A stretch of 64,000 bases of DNA from Turritopsis dohrnii. Lineage: Eukaryota > Cnidaria > Hydrozoa > Anthoathecata > Oceaniidae. A program made the position numbers and the translations under genes. Shown here one piece after another: positions 32,200 through 43,384 of this stretch. Each line of letters begins with the position of its first letter. The stretch's first letter is position 1. Below the pieces are notes generated by a model. It made no database searches. It was not told the origin of the DNA and saw only the letters and a list, made by a program, of their open reading frames with translations. Location: NCBI GenBank assembly GCA_027922465.2, contig BQMF02000802.1, positions 1 through 64,000 on the forward strand, read 5' to 3'.

Positions 32200-33050
32200 A
32201 TTGGACTGAAATATGCCTCTAACGAATTCATATTCGTAAATAGCTCCGATTTTGATATCGTTTTTATCATCTGCATATCATTGTAAATAACAGGAACGGA
32301 GCGTGATATTTATTGGAAAAGGAAAACTTGGCAGATGTTCCGCAGGCCTCTGCTCGGCTGATTTTTAGAAAAATGGTTCGACTTGCCTGAGAAAAAATGC
32401 TACAAAATAATTACAAGAATAAATTGGTTAGTGAAGGCACAGAAAAGATATATCCAGGTATAATATAAATGCCAATCACAAGCTATGGAAAGGAACAAGG
32501 TTATGACAGGCCATTACTTAGACTATGTTTAGACATTTTTGATGGATGAACACTCTTGAATAATCACTACAAAATCGTTTGTTGTTCACGCACTAACGAT
32601 AACCAGATGATTCGAAATAGAAGTTTTCATATTACATCAAATCACTAAAGTAGAGGTTTAAGAGGTCTTGTAAAGAAATTGCTTTGATATGACACACTGT
32701 ACGTGACAATCGAGAGAACGAACAGAGATATGTTTTGTGTCAAAAAAAAAATCAGTAATGATTTTAAGGCTGGAATGAAATCAATCCGAAAATACAGCGG
32801 ATAGCTAACGGAGTAGGGTGAGCGAACTCTCTTATCGAAATGAAATATATTTTGGACTGAAACCTATCTGCAAACTAAAATACAAACTAAAATATGAGAA
32901 TTATGCTTGTTTACTAGGCTATTCAAATACTTTGAAATAATTGAGGAAGCAAAAATTCGGGAAAGGTGTATTGACCTGTCTTCACATGCAATTCAGTGAT
33001 AAATTAAGACTTTCTAAGACTTTCTGTTCAATAACAGAAAGTTTTGTTTT
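32200..33050. other. No gene recognised
   Basis: AT-rich intergenic sequence with only short frames on either strand and no motif I can name. Confidence 0.5.
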
Positions 33051-33060
33051 ATACTTAAGG

Positions 33061-33605
33061 GTAATGTACACGGTACGATTTGTAGTATACTACAAGTAGC
33101 ATATACACCTATAATCATACCGAAAGTAGGCGATAATACAAGTCGCGTAAAATAAGTTTGAACACGTTGAAAATTATGCGATTCGTAGTAAGTTTTTCAG
33201 CCAATCAGTGAGCAGAACACAATTGCGGCAAAGTAATGAATACAGAGAGAACAACATTTCTACGTGATCTCCTTTTGAACGAAAATGGTGAATAAGGTAA
33301 ACAAAGCCGTTGACAATGAAAGTCCCTTGCAGGCCTTTAATCCTTCGCCTTTACAACCAAGAAGTACTCCATTCTTTTCGCTTCTTTCGTTTTAATTTTT
33401 GTGGGTTTTTTTCTTCTCCATTTTGAAGATAGTTAAAATGATTACACTTACAGCAAATATTTTCACATCGTCTTCCATTTTGATAGTTAGATTTTTCATT
33501 AAACTTTACAACTTGTAGTATTGTGTACACATAAACAGAATACCAATCGTATACAGATAGATAGTATTACGAGTAGTATACTACAAATCGTAGCATGTAT
33601 ATTAG
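33061..33605. mobile_element. MITE with ~35-bp TIRs at a TTAA site
   Basis: The left end (TACGATTTGTAGTATACTAC at about 33076) is mirrored by GTAGTATACTACAAATCGTA ending near 33593. CTTAAG lies immediately outside both ends. A TTAA duplication would suggest a piggyBac-like family, but the terminal bases do not show the usual CC start. Non-coding. Confidence 0.6.
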
Positions 33606-33609
33606 CTTA

Positions 33610-34450
33610 AGAAAATGGTTATGATATGACTGATCTTTTAACGAAGCAATTATCAGGCATGATTGCCAAGTAAATATATCAACGAAGCAATTATCAGGTA
33701 TGATTGCCAACTGAAAATATCGAACTAATCTAAGTAGGATATAGCCATCTAGATGAGATTTGATATCAATACGCGAAGTTGAATATAGATCACCTTAGGT
33801 TGAAATAAATCTCAATAACCAATGTATATCTGCTTGCTATATAATTTAATAATTAAACCGACGGAGGGTCGGAAAGATTTCCGATAGGACCTCAGCGGAA
33901 ACGAATGCATTTAAGGCAGAAAGTCGACTGAAGAGATCGTTTACAATAAAATCAAAGCAGTAATAGTACTATTCATTGCTTGAAATAACAAAAAAGTACT
34001 CCAAATCCCTCTGAATTTGGAGGCACAATAAAAGTGAATAATTATTGTAACATCTGTTTTTCGGTCAGTCCTAGTGGTAAACTGTATTTTTGTACGCGTG
34101 TTGTGAATAATTGTTGTAATGTATATTACTAAAAATGAAGATAAGTTGGGAAAGAAAAGCAATTGGTAATGACATTAGCGTGAACAACTCGTTTTAATGT
34201 TCATAATATGTTGGTGTGAATGGGGTTTAAATCTCATTTCGTATATCTTTTAGGTTGTATAAGGAATTTTACTTCATTATTTCATATTTCGGAGACGTTT
34301 CATATGAAACAAAAAATTGGAATGTTTTTGACTTTCTACTTGTCTTGATAAAAATGACGTTGCCTTCGATAGAGAAAAAACTTTTCCCATGTAAGCCGGA
34401 TCGCAACTGTAAATACTTTTATCCATAAATTCATCATTTAACCACCGTTT
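33610..34450. other. No gene recognised
   Basis: A short direct repeat (AACGAAGCAATTATCAGG-x-ATGATTGCCAA at 33641 and 33680) is the only structure seen. The open frame at 33941-34162 on the minus strand lacks any recognisable motif. Confidence 0.45.
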
Positions 34451-34454
34451 TTTA

Positions 34455-37400
34455 TAGTTAGAGAGTCACTGACGGATTCGTTCAACCCATTTTCCTCAGA
34501 TGTTTTGAATGTCTAGCTGTACCTTAGCATGATTGTAAGTGATTTTAAACTGGTCAGCCATGACGTCACTGAGGGGTATAGTTAAAAGCCCAAGTAGAAA
34601 ATTCCCAAATTTGTCTTCAATTTACCCCAAAAATTACATGCTTGATTTTTGAGGTTGGATGCTACTATATTATGTGGACTCCAATATATGGAAAACTTAC
34701 CAAAATTTCTGGGACGAAGATGGGGTCAGACCGGCAACAAAGTGACCCAAATTTTCGCTGTTCTCACCCTATAAGCTACATGGCTCAATTTTTTCTATTT
34801 GTTTACTCAAATGTTCTGCTTTACAAAAACATGCTGGTCTGACGGCCATTTTTCCAGGTGTTCCAGAAACTCAGAATGACCGTTAATACATCCATATTAT
34901 CTAACACGGACAGAACGTATTGTTTAAAGGCACACAAAATACTGGACAAAAACACGAAACGTTTGGAGCTGTTACGTGAGAATGCCAATGTCCAAACCAT
35001 ATGTTACAAGAACAAGTTTTGTTATATATTATCTAACTGCATTTAGTTCAGGAGCTAGAGGGTTCAACTGGAACTATCATAATTCTACTTGTTTACGTCA
35101 TACCTAATCTTTGCATTAAATACAGTGCCTGCTCAAAATCAGTTTTTAAAACAACCACTTCAAACTTATAAACTGCCATGGACTGACCAGGAAAAGGCTA
35201 CAGCATATGATGAAGAATTGTATAGCTACAACCATGCTGGACTTAATAAAGCACTTTTGTTGAACTTGAACCGGTTGACTTGCGAGAAATATAAATTACA
35301 CTTTCGATTTGAAAAATTGATGGTATACTGTTGACCTAACGTTACTTTCTATCCGATTTATTAGTTGATCCAGGTAAAGAAAGTAGACAAAACGGTTAAT
35401 TAAAAACGGTTAAGTTCAGCCCTAAAATTTTCGATGATTATTTTTAATCCATCCAAACTTCATCAGATGAACATAACTCTTTTTAAAACGATTTAAGGCA
35501 AACCAATCTAAAAAAAGAACAATAATGTTCAATAATACCAATGTGTACAATCGATAAGAAATAGGTAGGTAAAAATGGACATTAAAGGACTTATGAGTGA
35601 AAAGGAAGTGCGGAAAGTGAACATTAGTTTGACAACTAAAGAAATGTTACCTAATCGTCATCCAAATCAGAATCTTCATTGCTATCTTCACTGGAGCTGC
35701 CAACCATTTTCCCCAATATCACCTACGTCATCTGTATCCATACAAAAGGAAACCTTTACATGCCTCTTAATGAAATTATTTAAACCTAATTCTTTAGAAG
35801 ATGGAATACCTTCTGCATCATCATTTCCATCATGACTATCAGCATCCATGTCATCTTCAACCACAAAATGCAGTAGACTTTGAGTTGCTTCTCCATCAAA
35901 CCAATTAATTCTGTAGATACCATCTTCTAGCAGCCACCCATTTTCCTCAGCAGATTTGTAGGGTTTTTGCGATATTGTTGCAGATCTCCATCAACGTGCT
36001 ATGAATTGAATTCTTTTGATCTTTTCCTCCAAGACTTTTTTGCAGGGCGGGATAAGACTTCCATCAAAGTTCTTAACAAATTCTACCCTTTCATTTAAAT
36101 CTTTCTGATATTTTTCTTTGAACACTTGAATTCAAACGTCATTGACTTTTCCCATTCTTCTTCTTCTTCCATACACATCACAAACATATCTGTCTTCTGC
36201 CTCATGGATGTCACTTAGCAATTCTTCCTCTTCGCAAATTTTGGAAAATGCTTCGAGAAATCTTTCATTTTTGGAGAGTACTTTGAAAGGCTTCACTTTG
36301 CCCTGTCTGTTAAATGATGCAGAATAATCACAGCCTGTGAATGCATAGTAGCTAGACAATGCCTTGCATAACTCCCGTCCAAGTTTTTCATGCAGCTGAT
36401 TGACACTAACGTATCGTTGATTGTTTTGACTTTCCTTTTCTACCTCAAGCCAAACTTTCTCTCTTGCATCAAACAGGTGAATGCATCCAATTGAAATAAG
36501 AAGGCAATCAGTATCATCAGTGCGAAGTTTTAGTACTTAGTTAACATCTCTTCCATTTCACTGGACAACAGAAAATTGTTTTCCTCATATCGTATTTTAA
36601 GCGCAGAGGCATTCACTGCAATAACTTCATCTTTCTTATCCAAATTATCTAAAAACTTCTGAAACTGTTCCAATGGCACTCACAATGAACTTGGGCATCC
36701 ACAATATATCTTTCTTCCAACTAACTACGCTTTCACCAACGACTGACTCATATTTGCGACATCTAGCATGATCCTTATCAAGAAGATCCGAAGCAACAAG
36801 CTTGGGCTTCTTTCTGTAAGGCGCAAACTTCAATCCAGTTGCTTCATATGTCCTTCGTCGCCTCTTCTTGAATCCTATACTTAGAGAGCTTTTACTTGAG
36901 ATGGCTTGTTCAGGAAATGGTTGTGACGGTTCTGGCAGCGATGATTCATTTATCTTTTCCTTATCCTTCATGTTGACTGCTTGGTAAGTTATACCCATTG
37001 TGTGGTGCAGGGTATCTTTACCAGTGAGTGTTTCCACAAACCTGTCAAAATTGTCCCAGGCGACGCCAGTGCCTAACGTAGGATCAAGTACCATACCATG
37101 TAGAGTTGCGCTGTCATTCTTATTGGCTTCAAATGTAATTTCAGTCTCCATCTCTTGAATAGTGTAACTAGTAGAATGGCCCAGTTTGTTGATGACTTCC
37201 ATGACTTTTGTACTACCTGTCAGGCTCTTCAACGCCATTCCAAGAACCAAATGCTTTTTTGGTTTCTTTATACCTGCTATTGCTTCGCTCCTAATTGCTT
37301 TTCTGCGGCTTTTTCAACGCCTTGCATCTGGACCTGCCAAAAGATTTTTAAAAAATACCTCAGTAACTCTGGTACTTGAACTTCTCCTTCTAGCTTCAGA

Positions 37401-37761
37401 TTTGTAGGCTAAATACAATGACTTGCTTTAGATATCACTTCTCGATGCACCAAGGCAGATTTTAGTTTGTTTGCTTTGATATCAAAAACGTTGGTGTCAA
37501 GTTTAAGAACAGCATCCGGAACAGATATAGATGAAGAGAAACGATGTTTACTTTTTTCAAGGTGCTGGATAAAACTGATATCTTTTTCTGGAAAGATTTT
37601 TCGTATTCGTTCCTCTAGTTTTTGTTAACTAGCATTTACATCTGCATAATCTTCCCCTCCAAACTCACGAAGAAGATGCTCATAAAACCTGTTAAACTCG
37701 AGCAAAGTTAGCACATCTTAGGAAAATGGGTTGAACGAATCCGTCAATGGCTCTCTAACTA
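34455..37761 (-). mobile_element. 3.3-kb TIR element carrying an HAxTGxD-family gene
   Basis: TAGTTAGAGAGTCACTGACG starts a repeat of about 50 bp at 34455. It is mirrored with a few mismatches at 37710-37761. TTA lies just outside both ends, compatible with a 3-bp target duplication. A decayed minus-strand gene occupies 35640-37700. The end resembles that of the element at 4630-6138, which carries the same protein family. The left third (34510-35600) holds no recognisable gene; open frames there are short. Confidence 0.65.
35640..37700 (-). pseudogene. Uncharacterised TIR-element protein ('HAxTGxD' family), decayed
   Basis: On the minus strand the order is as follows. First comes an N-terminal region with several frame changes (37700-37250). 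A 200-residue open frame (37250-36645) follows, with GTGVAWDNFDRFVETLTGKDTLHHT and a basic KKRRRR stretch that could be a nuclear localisation signal. After further frame breaks comes SYYAFTGCDYSASFNRQGKV, the family signature (36359-36132). Reading past 36132 in shifted frames gives a LIPPCK block and an NGW motif, matching the C-terminal half at 5000-5290, and an acidic D-rich stretch. Many stops make it non-functional. It is the longer of the two family members in this window. The biochemical role is unknown; a transposase function would explain its position between TIRs but is not shown. Confidence 0.55.
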
Positions 37762-37769
37762 TTATCATG

Positions 37770-38200
37770 AAAATTACTACGTAATTCTTCAAAGTAAAAG
37801 TCTCCTTTTCTCCCACATAACATTACTTGTTGTTATCAATACTCAAAATGAAAACGAGGTGACAGCTGCTACAATGGATAAATTATTAATTAGGAGTATT
37901 AACTACCACCCAATTACCCAGTAAGCGCAGTCATTTTATGTCTAGTCAGCAATATTGTGATGTTATTTTATTTGTTTGTTTTTATTCCATTACATCATTC
38001 ACGTGCATCTCATTTTGTTGTTTAGTTACCGAGATTGTTTTTCAAATGAGTCAAATTCAAAAGAATTTATAACTGGTTAGGAAATTATTTCAACAGCTGT
38101 CCGTCTTTTTCACTTTGTTAGAAAGATTTCAAACCCATCTTAAAATCTCCTCTTTGTGTTACTTTTCTTAAAAAGTTATCTAAATATATTATGGTAGAGC
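37770..38200. other. No gene recognised
   Basis: AT-rich spacer between the TIR element and the AAT microsatellite. Confidence 0.5.
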
Positions 38201-38203
38201 ACT

Positions 38204-38241
<38 letters not shown>

Positions 38242-38281
38242 TAATAATAATAATAATAATAATAACAATAATAATAATAAT
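38204..38281. repeat. (AAT)n microsatellite
   Basis: About 26 AAT triplets with two AAC interruptions. Confidence 0.95.
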
Positions 38282-38348
38282 ATATAACCGTATAAGAAAA
38301 AATGTGTTCCTCTCACTGTACATAAAACATCTAAAAGAAGGAACAAAA

Positions 38349-38672
38349 ATGGATACTGCTAGTTTTAAAGGTAATCTTTCTTTGCGAGAAGAGCCTTTAA
38401 AAAGGGCGTTACGTAGTTTTATTGTGACTCCATTCGCTTTAAAATGACGATGTCGGTGAAAGGAAAAACGATAGCGGAGAAGAGATGGAGACGAAACCCG
38501 TTTTTGAACGTTTCGTCGCTCGTAGCAAACCAGCTGAAGCTATTGTCATCAGCAGTGACGAGGAGTGCGAAGTAAACCTGAAGACGTCAAGTCGAGCACC
38601 GAAACTCTACAACGCTTCGCATCTGTGAATAATGTAACAGACACTATTGTAATCAGTAGTGATGAAGAGTAA
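38349..38672 (+). pseudogene. Short gene with two SUMO-interaction-like motifs, frameshifted
   Basis: From the ATG at 38349 a frame encodes about 33 residues (MDTASFKGNLSLREEP...) and stops in an AAAA run near 38440. The next frame continues as a charged segment ending in IVISSDEE (38542-38565). A second frame change near 38628 leads to another IVISSDEE immediately before the stop at 38670-38672. Hydrophobic-core-plus-acidic motifs of this kind bind SUMO. The repeated, conserved motif in two broken frames suggests a real gene that decayed by 1-bp indels. It lies just left of the recombinase-associated arrays and may belong to the same element. Confidence 0.4.
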
Positions 38673-38814
38673 ACAAAAACGTTTAGTGTTATGTTTCAAT
38701 TTCATTAAAAACAGCCCCACCTATTCGACAGTTATGTCTACACGCCCTTACATTTGGAAAAATTCCCGTTGCTATAGACATCACTTGAAATATCAGCTGA
38801 TTTCACTTACATGT

Positions 38815-39245
38815 TGCAGATAGTTACACGTTGTTATATGTTGTTACACCTTGTTACATCTTGTTACAAGTTCTGAGAGAGAAAAGTGACGCATTACGTC
38901 ACCTTCTTTGACGTCATTGCAACATCGGATTGTCAGCTGTTTCTAGTTACACGTTGTTACATGTTGTTACACCTTGTTACACCTTGTTACAAGTTCTGAG
39001 AAAGTAAAGTGACACATTACGTCACTGCCTGTGACGTCATTGCAACATCGGATTGTCAGCTGTTTATAGTTACACGTTGTTACATGTTGTTACACCTTGT
39101 TACAAGTTCTGAGAGAGTAAAGTGACGCATTACGTCACTTTCTGTGACGTCATTGCAGCATCGGATTGTCAGCTGTTTCTAGTTGCACGTTGTTACATGT
39201 TGTTACATGTTGTTACACCTTGTTACAAGTTCTGAGGGAGAAAGG
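38815..39245. repeat. Array of GTTACA motifs, left (inverted) half
   Basis: Four units of roughly 120-130 bp. Each has a run of 10-bp-spaced GTTACA motifs (ACGTTGTTACATGTTGTTAC...), then AGTTCTGAGAG, GTGACG...ACGTCAC palindromic sites and ATCGGATTGTCAGCTG. Relative to the right half it is in the opposite orientation, with the symmetry centre near 39270-39300. Confidence 0.8.
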
Positions 39246-39338
39246 TTGGATTGTCAGCTGATGCAAAGGTCAGCTGAGATCTTGCAAATGACGACATAGC
39301 CGGGAATGACGCAATTCTATGCTTTATTGGTCAAAAGC

Positions 39339-40245
39339 ATGTAACAAGATGTAACTAAATGTAACAACGTGTAACTGCCTGTAACTAATATCAGCTGATT
39401 CTGGAGTCAAATGACGTCAGAAAAAGAAGTGACGCCGATTGAACTTTTCCTTTCTCTGGAACTGTAACAAGATGTAACTAGATGTAACAAGGTGTAACTA
39501 CTTGTAACTTATATCAGCTGATTATTGAGTGACGTTAGCAGAAGTGACGTAGATTGAACTTTTCCATTCTGTAGAACTGTAACAAGATGTAACTAAATGT
39601 AACAAGGTGTAACTGCCTGTAACTAATATCAGCTGATTCGGGATTCAAATGACGTCAGTAGAAGAAGTGACGTAGTTTGAACTTTTCCATTCTGTAGAAC
39701 TGTAACAAGATGTAACTAGATGTAACAAGGTGTAACTACGTGTAACTAATATCAGGTGATTCTGGAGTGACGTTAGCAGAAGTGACGTAGATTGAACTTT
39801 TCTATTCTGTAGAACTGTAACAAGATGTAACTAGATGTAACAAGGTGTAACTACGTGTAACTAATATCAGGTGATTCTGGAGTGACGTTAGCAGAAGTGA
39901 CGTAGATTGAACTTTTCTATTCTGTAGAACTGTAACAAGATGTAACTAAATGTAACAAGGTGTAACTACGTGTATCTATTATCAGGTGATTCAGGAGTCA
40001 AATGACGTCAGTAGAAGAAGTGACGTAGATTGAACTTTTCCTTTGTGTGGAACTGTAACAACATGTAACTAGATGTAACAAGGTGTAACTACGTGTATCT
40101 ATTATCAGGTGATTCAGGAGTCAAATGACGTCAGTAGAAGAAGTGACGTAGATTGAACTTTTCCTTTGTGTGGAACTGTAACAACATGTAACTAGATGTA
40201 ACAAGGTGTAACTGCCTGTAACTAATATCAGCTGATTTGAAAGCC
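39339..40245. repeat. Array of TGTAAC motifs, right half
   Basis: Eight units of about 110-125 bp. Each starts with four or five TGTAAC hexamers at 10-bp spacing (TGTAACAAGATGTAACTAGA...). These are followed by TAATATCAGCTGATT (an ATCAGCTGAT palindrome, mutated to ATCAGGTGAT in some units), TGACGTCA or TGACGTTA, and GTGACGTAGATTGAACTTTTC. The 10-bp phasing places each hexamer on the same face of the helix. The array ends about 100 bp before the minus-strand gene pair at 40348-42467. Confidence 0.85.
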
Positions 40246-40347
40246 AATAGAATCTTTCTCACAAAGGAAGAATGACAAGCTTGAGAGTAGAAGACAATAT
40301 TATTGGAGATGGAAGGTGGGGCAGTGGGGATTTTAATTAGTCCTTGT

Positions 40348-40686
40348 TTACGTACTATCTTTGTATTTGTTTCCAAATAATTTTCTACAACTGTTTGGCC
40401 TTGATCTAATAGCAATCATAAATGTTGTGTCTCTATGTAAAAACAGCTTAAGACAGTCTTGCTTTCTTAGCATTGACAGTTTCGCCATTATACCCGTACA
40501 ATTTTCCAATTCGGTAAATCTAAACGTGATGCCAGGCTTTAGTTCGTGTGTCTTTATCATGTCTTTTAAAACATCCTTCTCGTGCTCGTTTAAGCTGTGT
40601 TTTGATGTTATTTGCAGGTCTTTGGTGTACGTACACCTCTTGAATTTGAAGAACATGCTACCTCTAGCAGAAACGAAAAGGACCAA
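40348..40686 (-). CDS. Hypothetical protein downstream of the recombinase
   Basis: A 112-residue open frame 60 bp beyond the stop of the recombinase gene on the same strand. It is rich in Lys and Arg with a central LNEHEKDVLKDMIKTHELKP helix. I recognise no domain. It could be a second product of the same mobile element or a 3' exon of the recombinase gene. Confidence 0.4.
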   Translation of the reverse strand: MVLFVSARGSMFFKFKRCTYTKDLQITSKHSLNEHEKDVLKDMIKTHELKPGITFRFTELENCTGIMAKLSMLRKQDCLKLFLHRDTTFMIAIRSRPNSCRKLFGNKYKDST

Positions 40687-40745
40687 AAACCTCTTGCTTC
40701 AATTTCTTATATGGTTAATAAATCAATAAATGCCAACAATGAAAA

Positions 40746-42467
40746 TCAAATCAACTTTATCGTCTTAGCTCTAATCATCAATGTACTCGGCTTCCGTGAA
40801 GAATGAAAGCTGTACTCTGGATCTCGCAATATTGCCGTCCATTTACCAATTCCGTGTTTCTTGATGCCGTACGATAGAAACGAATCTTCTTTAGACGAAA
40901 ACGAAACCTTGCTCTGTCGTTTTGAAACGGTTTCAATGCGTCCTTCTGTTGGTTTCTGCTTTCTCGTTGTAACATCACCACGAGAATGTACGGCCAAACT
41001 TTGAAATTCAATGCTTTGATCTTCAACTCTATTGTGCGATTCGTTGATTGTCGATACTGTCAAATGTTCGTTCAAACCGTCGTTTGGTAACCCCACCAAT
41101 TTTTCCATACACTGTTGTCCTTGACGTGCAACTTCGGCTGATTGAAGCTTTTGATAGTGTATTCGAGCTACGTGCGACGTATGTTTTTGATCGCGAGATA
41201 GAGCCGCTTGTTCACTTTCGGTAAGTTTGGATAAACCTTCTGTTTCGATAATCTGCCTGTATCGGGTTGGATTAATGTGCTTTCCTATGGCCTGGTATAC
41301 AATTCTGCCAAATACGTCAGTTAATTGTTTCAATTGCGTACCATTCTTTGTTATTAGCAAATAGTCGCAAACTGGATTTAATCGAGTCCTTATACAAGTT
41401 GTGTATCCATTTAGAATGTCTACGACCCGTTTTGTTATTATGAGAGTGTCAAATCCGTACTTGTAATTTGTCTTAAATCTGGTCTGGTCGATAATGCCAC
41501 CTTCGCATCCCAGTTCACGTACCATTGCCACTGTTAAGTACTGATAGGTCATAGGACGACTCGCCTTTACCATTAAAAAAAGCACGGCAACCACAAAGGA
41601 AGTACAAAACGATAAATCGTGTGCAGGAATAATTGCTGTTCCGTGACTAGCATTAAGAATGATCTGCGAAAACTTTTCGGCATGAAATGGAATGACGTTT
41701 TGCATATCTTCTAGGGTCGCCCAACAGTTGATACTCGTAAGATATTCCATACTCAACACTGTATTCCATTCTATTCTCATTTTCTTTGCTAAGCATTTCT
41801 TTACCCTATCCAAGTAGATCTCTGTGGCAATGAATACGGGTATATTTTCAGCATTAATGCCATTGCTTCTTCTGTAATCCAGCATGTGAGATATTGCGTG
41901 CATGTAGCCGATAATTCCGGAACGGCCAACGTTCCATGTGTTCTGCAAGTAGTCAACGAAATCCGAGAGTAAAGTAACGCATCCAACGCAATAGTCTATC
42001 ACACATTCCGGTACGTCCCAGGCGGTCGAGACATCGTCACAACAATATTTCGCATACTTTAAGACTTTTGCTGTTAATTGTTCTGCTTGAGAATGACATT
42101 TGGCTCCTCCACCTGGGTTTTGCAGCCATCTGCTAAATAACCGTCCAACAGTACAGGTCTTTAGAAACATCGGCATCGAAGCAGTGCAACACCTCTTTTT
42201 CTTCCCTTCTGTTGACAAGCGAGTTGCTAATTCAGGAAATATCGTATTAACATCTGGTTTTTCGTCGAAAAAGTAAAACCAACCATGTTTTGTGAAAACG
42301 TGCTTTCTGCAACCTCTCTGTGTCTTAAAATGTTCACTTTCACACACTTTCACAGGACAAACATAAACACTATCAGCGTTCGGTCTTAAAACCAATCTTC
42401 TCGGCTTTTTATTACTTCCCACAGCCTTTTGCCACTTTTTCTTCGATAAAATTCGTCTCTGCGACAT
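40746..42467 (-). CDS. Tyrosine recombinase with N-terminal C2H2 finger and C-terminal Myb domain (Crypton-like)
   Basis: An uninterrupted 573-residue frame. Residues 35-61 form a Cys2-His2 finger (VYVCPVKVCE with H55 and H61). An alpha-helical core follows. The C-terminal catalytic region has KASRPMTYQYL with the first Arg (R304), a lysine-containing strand (NYKYGFDTL), NPTRYRQIIETEG with box II (R401, R403), and KHTSHVARIHYQK with the second His (H429) and nucleophile candidate Y438. Residues 522-572 are a Myb/SANT domain (SKEDSFLSYGIKKHGIGKW, then an SSRKPSTLMIR stretch) resembling telomere-type Myb repeats. The arrangement resembles Cryptons, DNA elements that move by tyrosine recombinase without TIRs. 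The intact frame suggests recent activity or selection. A domesticated gene is the main alternative. Confidence 0.65.
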   Translation of the reverse strand: MSQRRILSKKKWQKAVGSNKKPRRLVLRPNADSVYVCPVKVCESEHFKTQRGCRKHVFTKHGWFYFFDEKPDVNTIFPELATRLSTEGKKKRCCTASMPMFLKTCTVGRLFSRWLQNPGGGAKCHSQAEQLTAKVLKYAKYCCDDVSTAWDVPECVIDYCVGCVTLLSDFVDYLQNTWNVGRSGIIGYMHAISHMLDYRRSNGINAENIPVFIATEIYLDRVKKCLAKKMRIEWNTVLSMEYLTSINCWATLEDMQNVIPFHAEKFSQIILNASHGTAIIPAHDLSFCTSFVVAVLFLMVKASRPMTYQYLTVAMVRELGCEGGIIDQTRFKTNYKYGFDTLIITKRVVDILNGYTTCIRTRLNPVCDYLLITKNGTQLKQLTDVFGRIVYQAIGKHINPTRYRQIIETEGLSKLTESEQAALSRDQKHTSHVARIHYQKLQSAEVARQGQQCMEKLVGLPNDGLNEHLTVSTINESHNRVEDQSIEFQSLAVHSRGDVTTRKQKPTEGRIETVSKRQSKVSFSSKEDSFLSYGIKKHGIGKWTAILRDPEYSFHSSRKPSTLMIRAKTIKLI

Positions 42468-42469
42468 GT

Positions 42470-43170
42470 CAGTCGATTACTGATATTTGTGACTAACACG
42501 ATCCTCTTTTTATGTGATAATTCAGTGACACTACATTAAAATATACCAGCCAATCACATCTAAGATTCCTAATGACAATCGTGCGGGCCGTAACGGACTG
42601 CCTTAGGCAGGTCTGCAAAACAAAGTTTTTACCTCTTCATTTAGGTTCTGTATTTTGAACAATCTCTTTTACTTTATAAAGAACTATTTAAAGGGAACAT
42701 ATTGGCCAATCTGTGAAGGAACAGAGTCGTCCGTTTCTTTAAACGAGATCTTAATAGTTAACAGAACAAGAAAGACCTTTTACCATATAAATTGTCGGTC
42801 TTCCAACGACCGTTTTGTCATTAAGGGAATTATTAACACATCAATAATGTAAAGAGTCTCAAGTGAGCCTCGTGAAATGTTCCTTTTAAATAAAAAGGAA
42901 CTTTTACAAACAGGAACACGCACTTTTATTATTATTTTATACTTGAATGATTCTAAAAATTAGATACACAAAGGAACAAAAAAAAATGTATACGATATAT
43001 AATAATGGTGTATTTGCCTCTTCCAATTATTTACATTGGCTCTTCGTGCAGAAAATTAAAAGTACATAATAAACTGAAAAGTTGATAAAAATAATTCTAA
43101 AAAAAAATAAATAATAATAATTATCTACAATTTATTGTCCTATAAAAAAACTATTAAAATATTAAAATAT
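42470..43170. other. Upstream region of the recombinase, no gene recognised
   Basis: AT-rich. It holds the likely promoter of the minus-strand recombinase. The short open frame at 42655-42852 has no motif. Confidence 0.4.
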
Positions 43171-43178
43171 AAACAGTT

Positions 43179-43202
43179 TATATATATATATATATATATA
43201 TA
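43179..43202. repeat. (TA)n microsatellite
   Basis: About 12 TA dinucleotides; a second shorter run is at 43681-43697. Confidence 0.9.
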
Positions 43203-43384
43203 TCAAAACTAAGAGAGCCTTTTAAGTAATATATAAAACTACATGTCGGTATCAGATATTTCGAGCACTTACGTGTCTTTGTCAATGAAAGTAAAATTCT
43301 ACAAAAATGAAGGCGTATATATACTAAAAAATTAGATAAAATTGCTCGTGCGTAAAACCTCTAGATAATTGCTTTGAATAGAAA

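Noticed and set aside
37155..37407. Plus-strand open frames in the 3.3-kb TIR element
   Set aside because: Antisense to the HAxTGCD-family pseudogene on the minus strand.
40361..40806. Plus-strand frames opposite the small protein after the recombinase
   Set aside because: Antisense overlap with a minus-strand frame that fits the local gene orientation better; neither has a motif.
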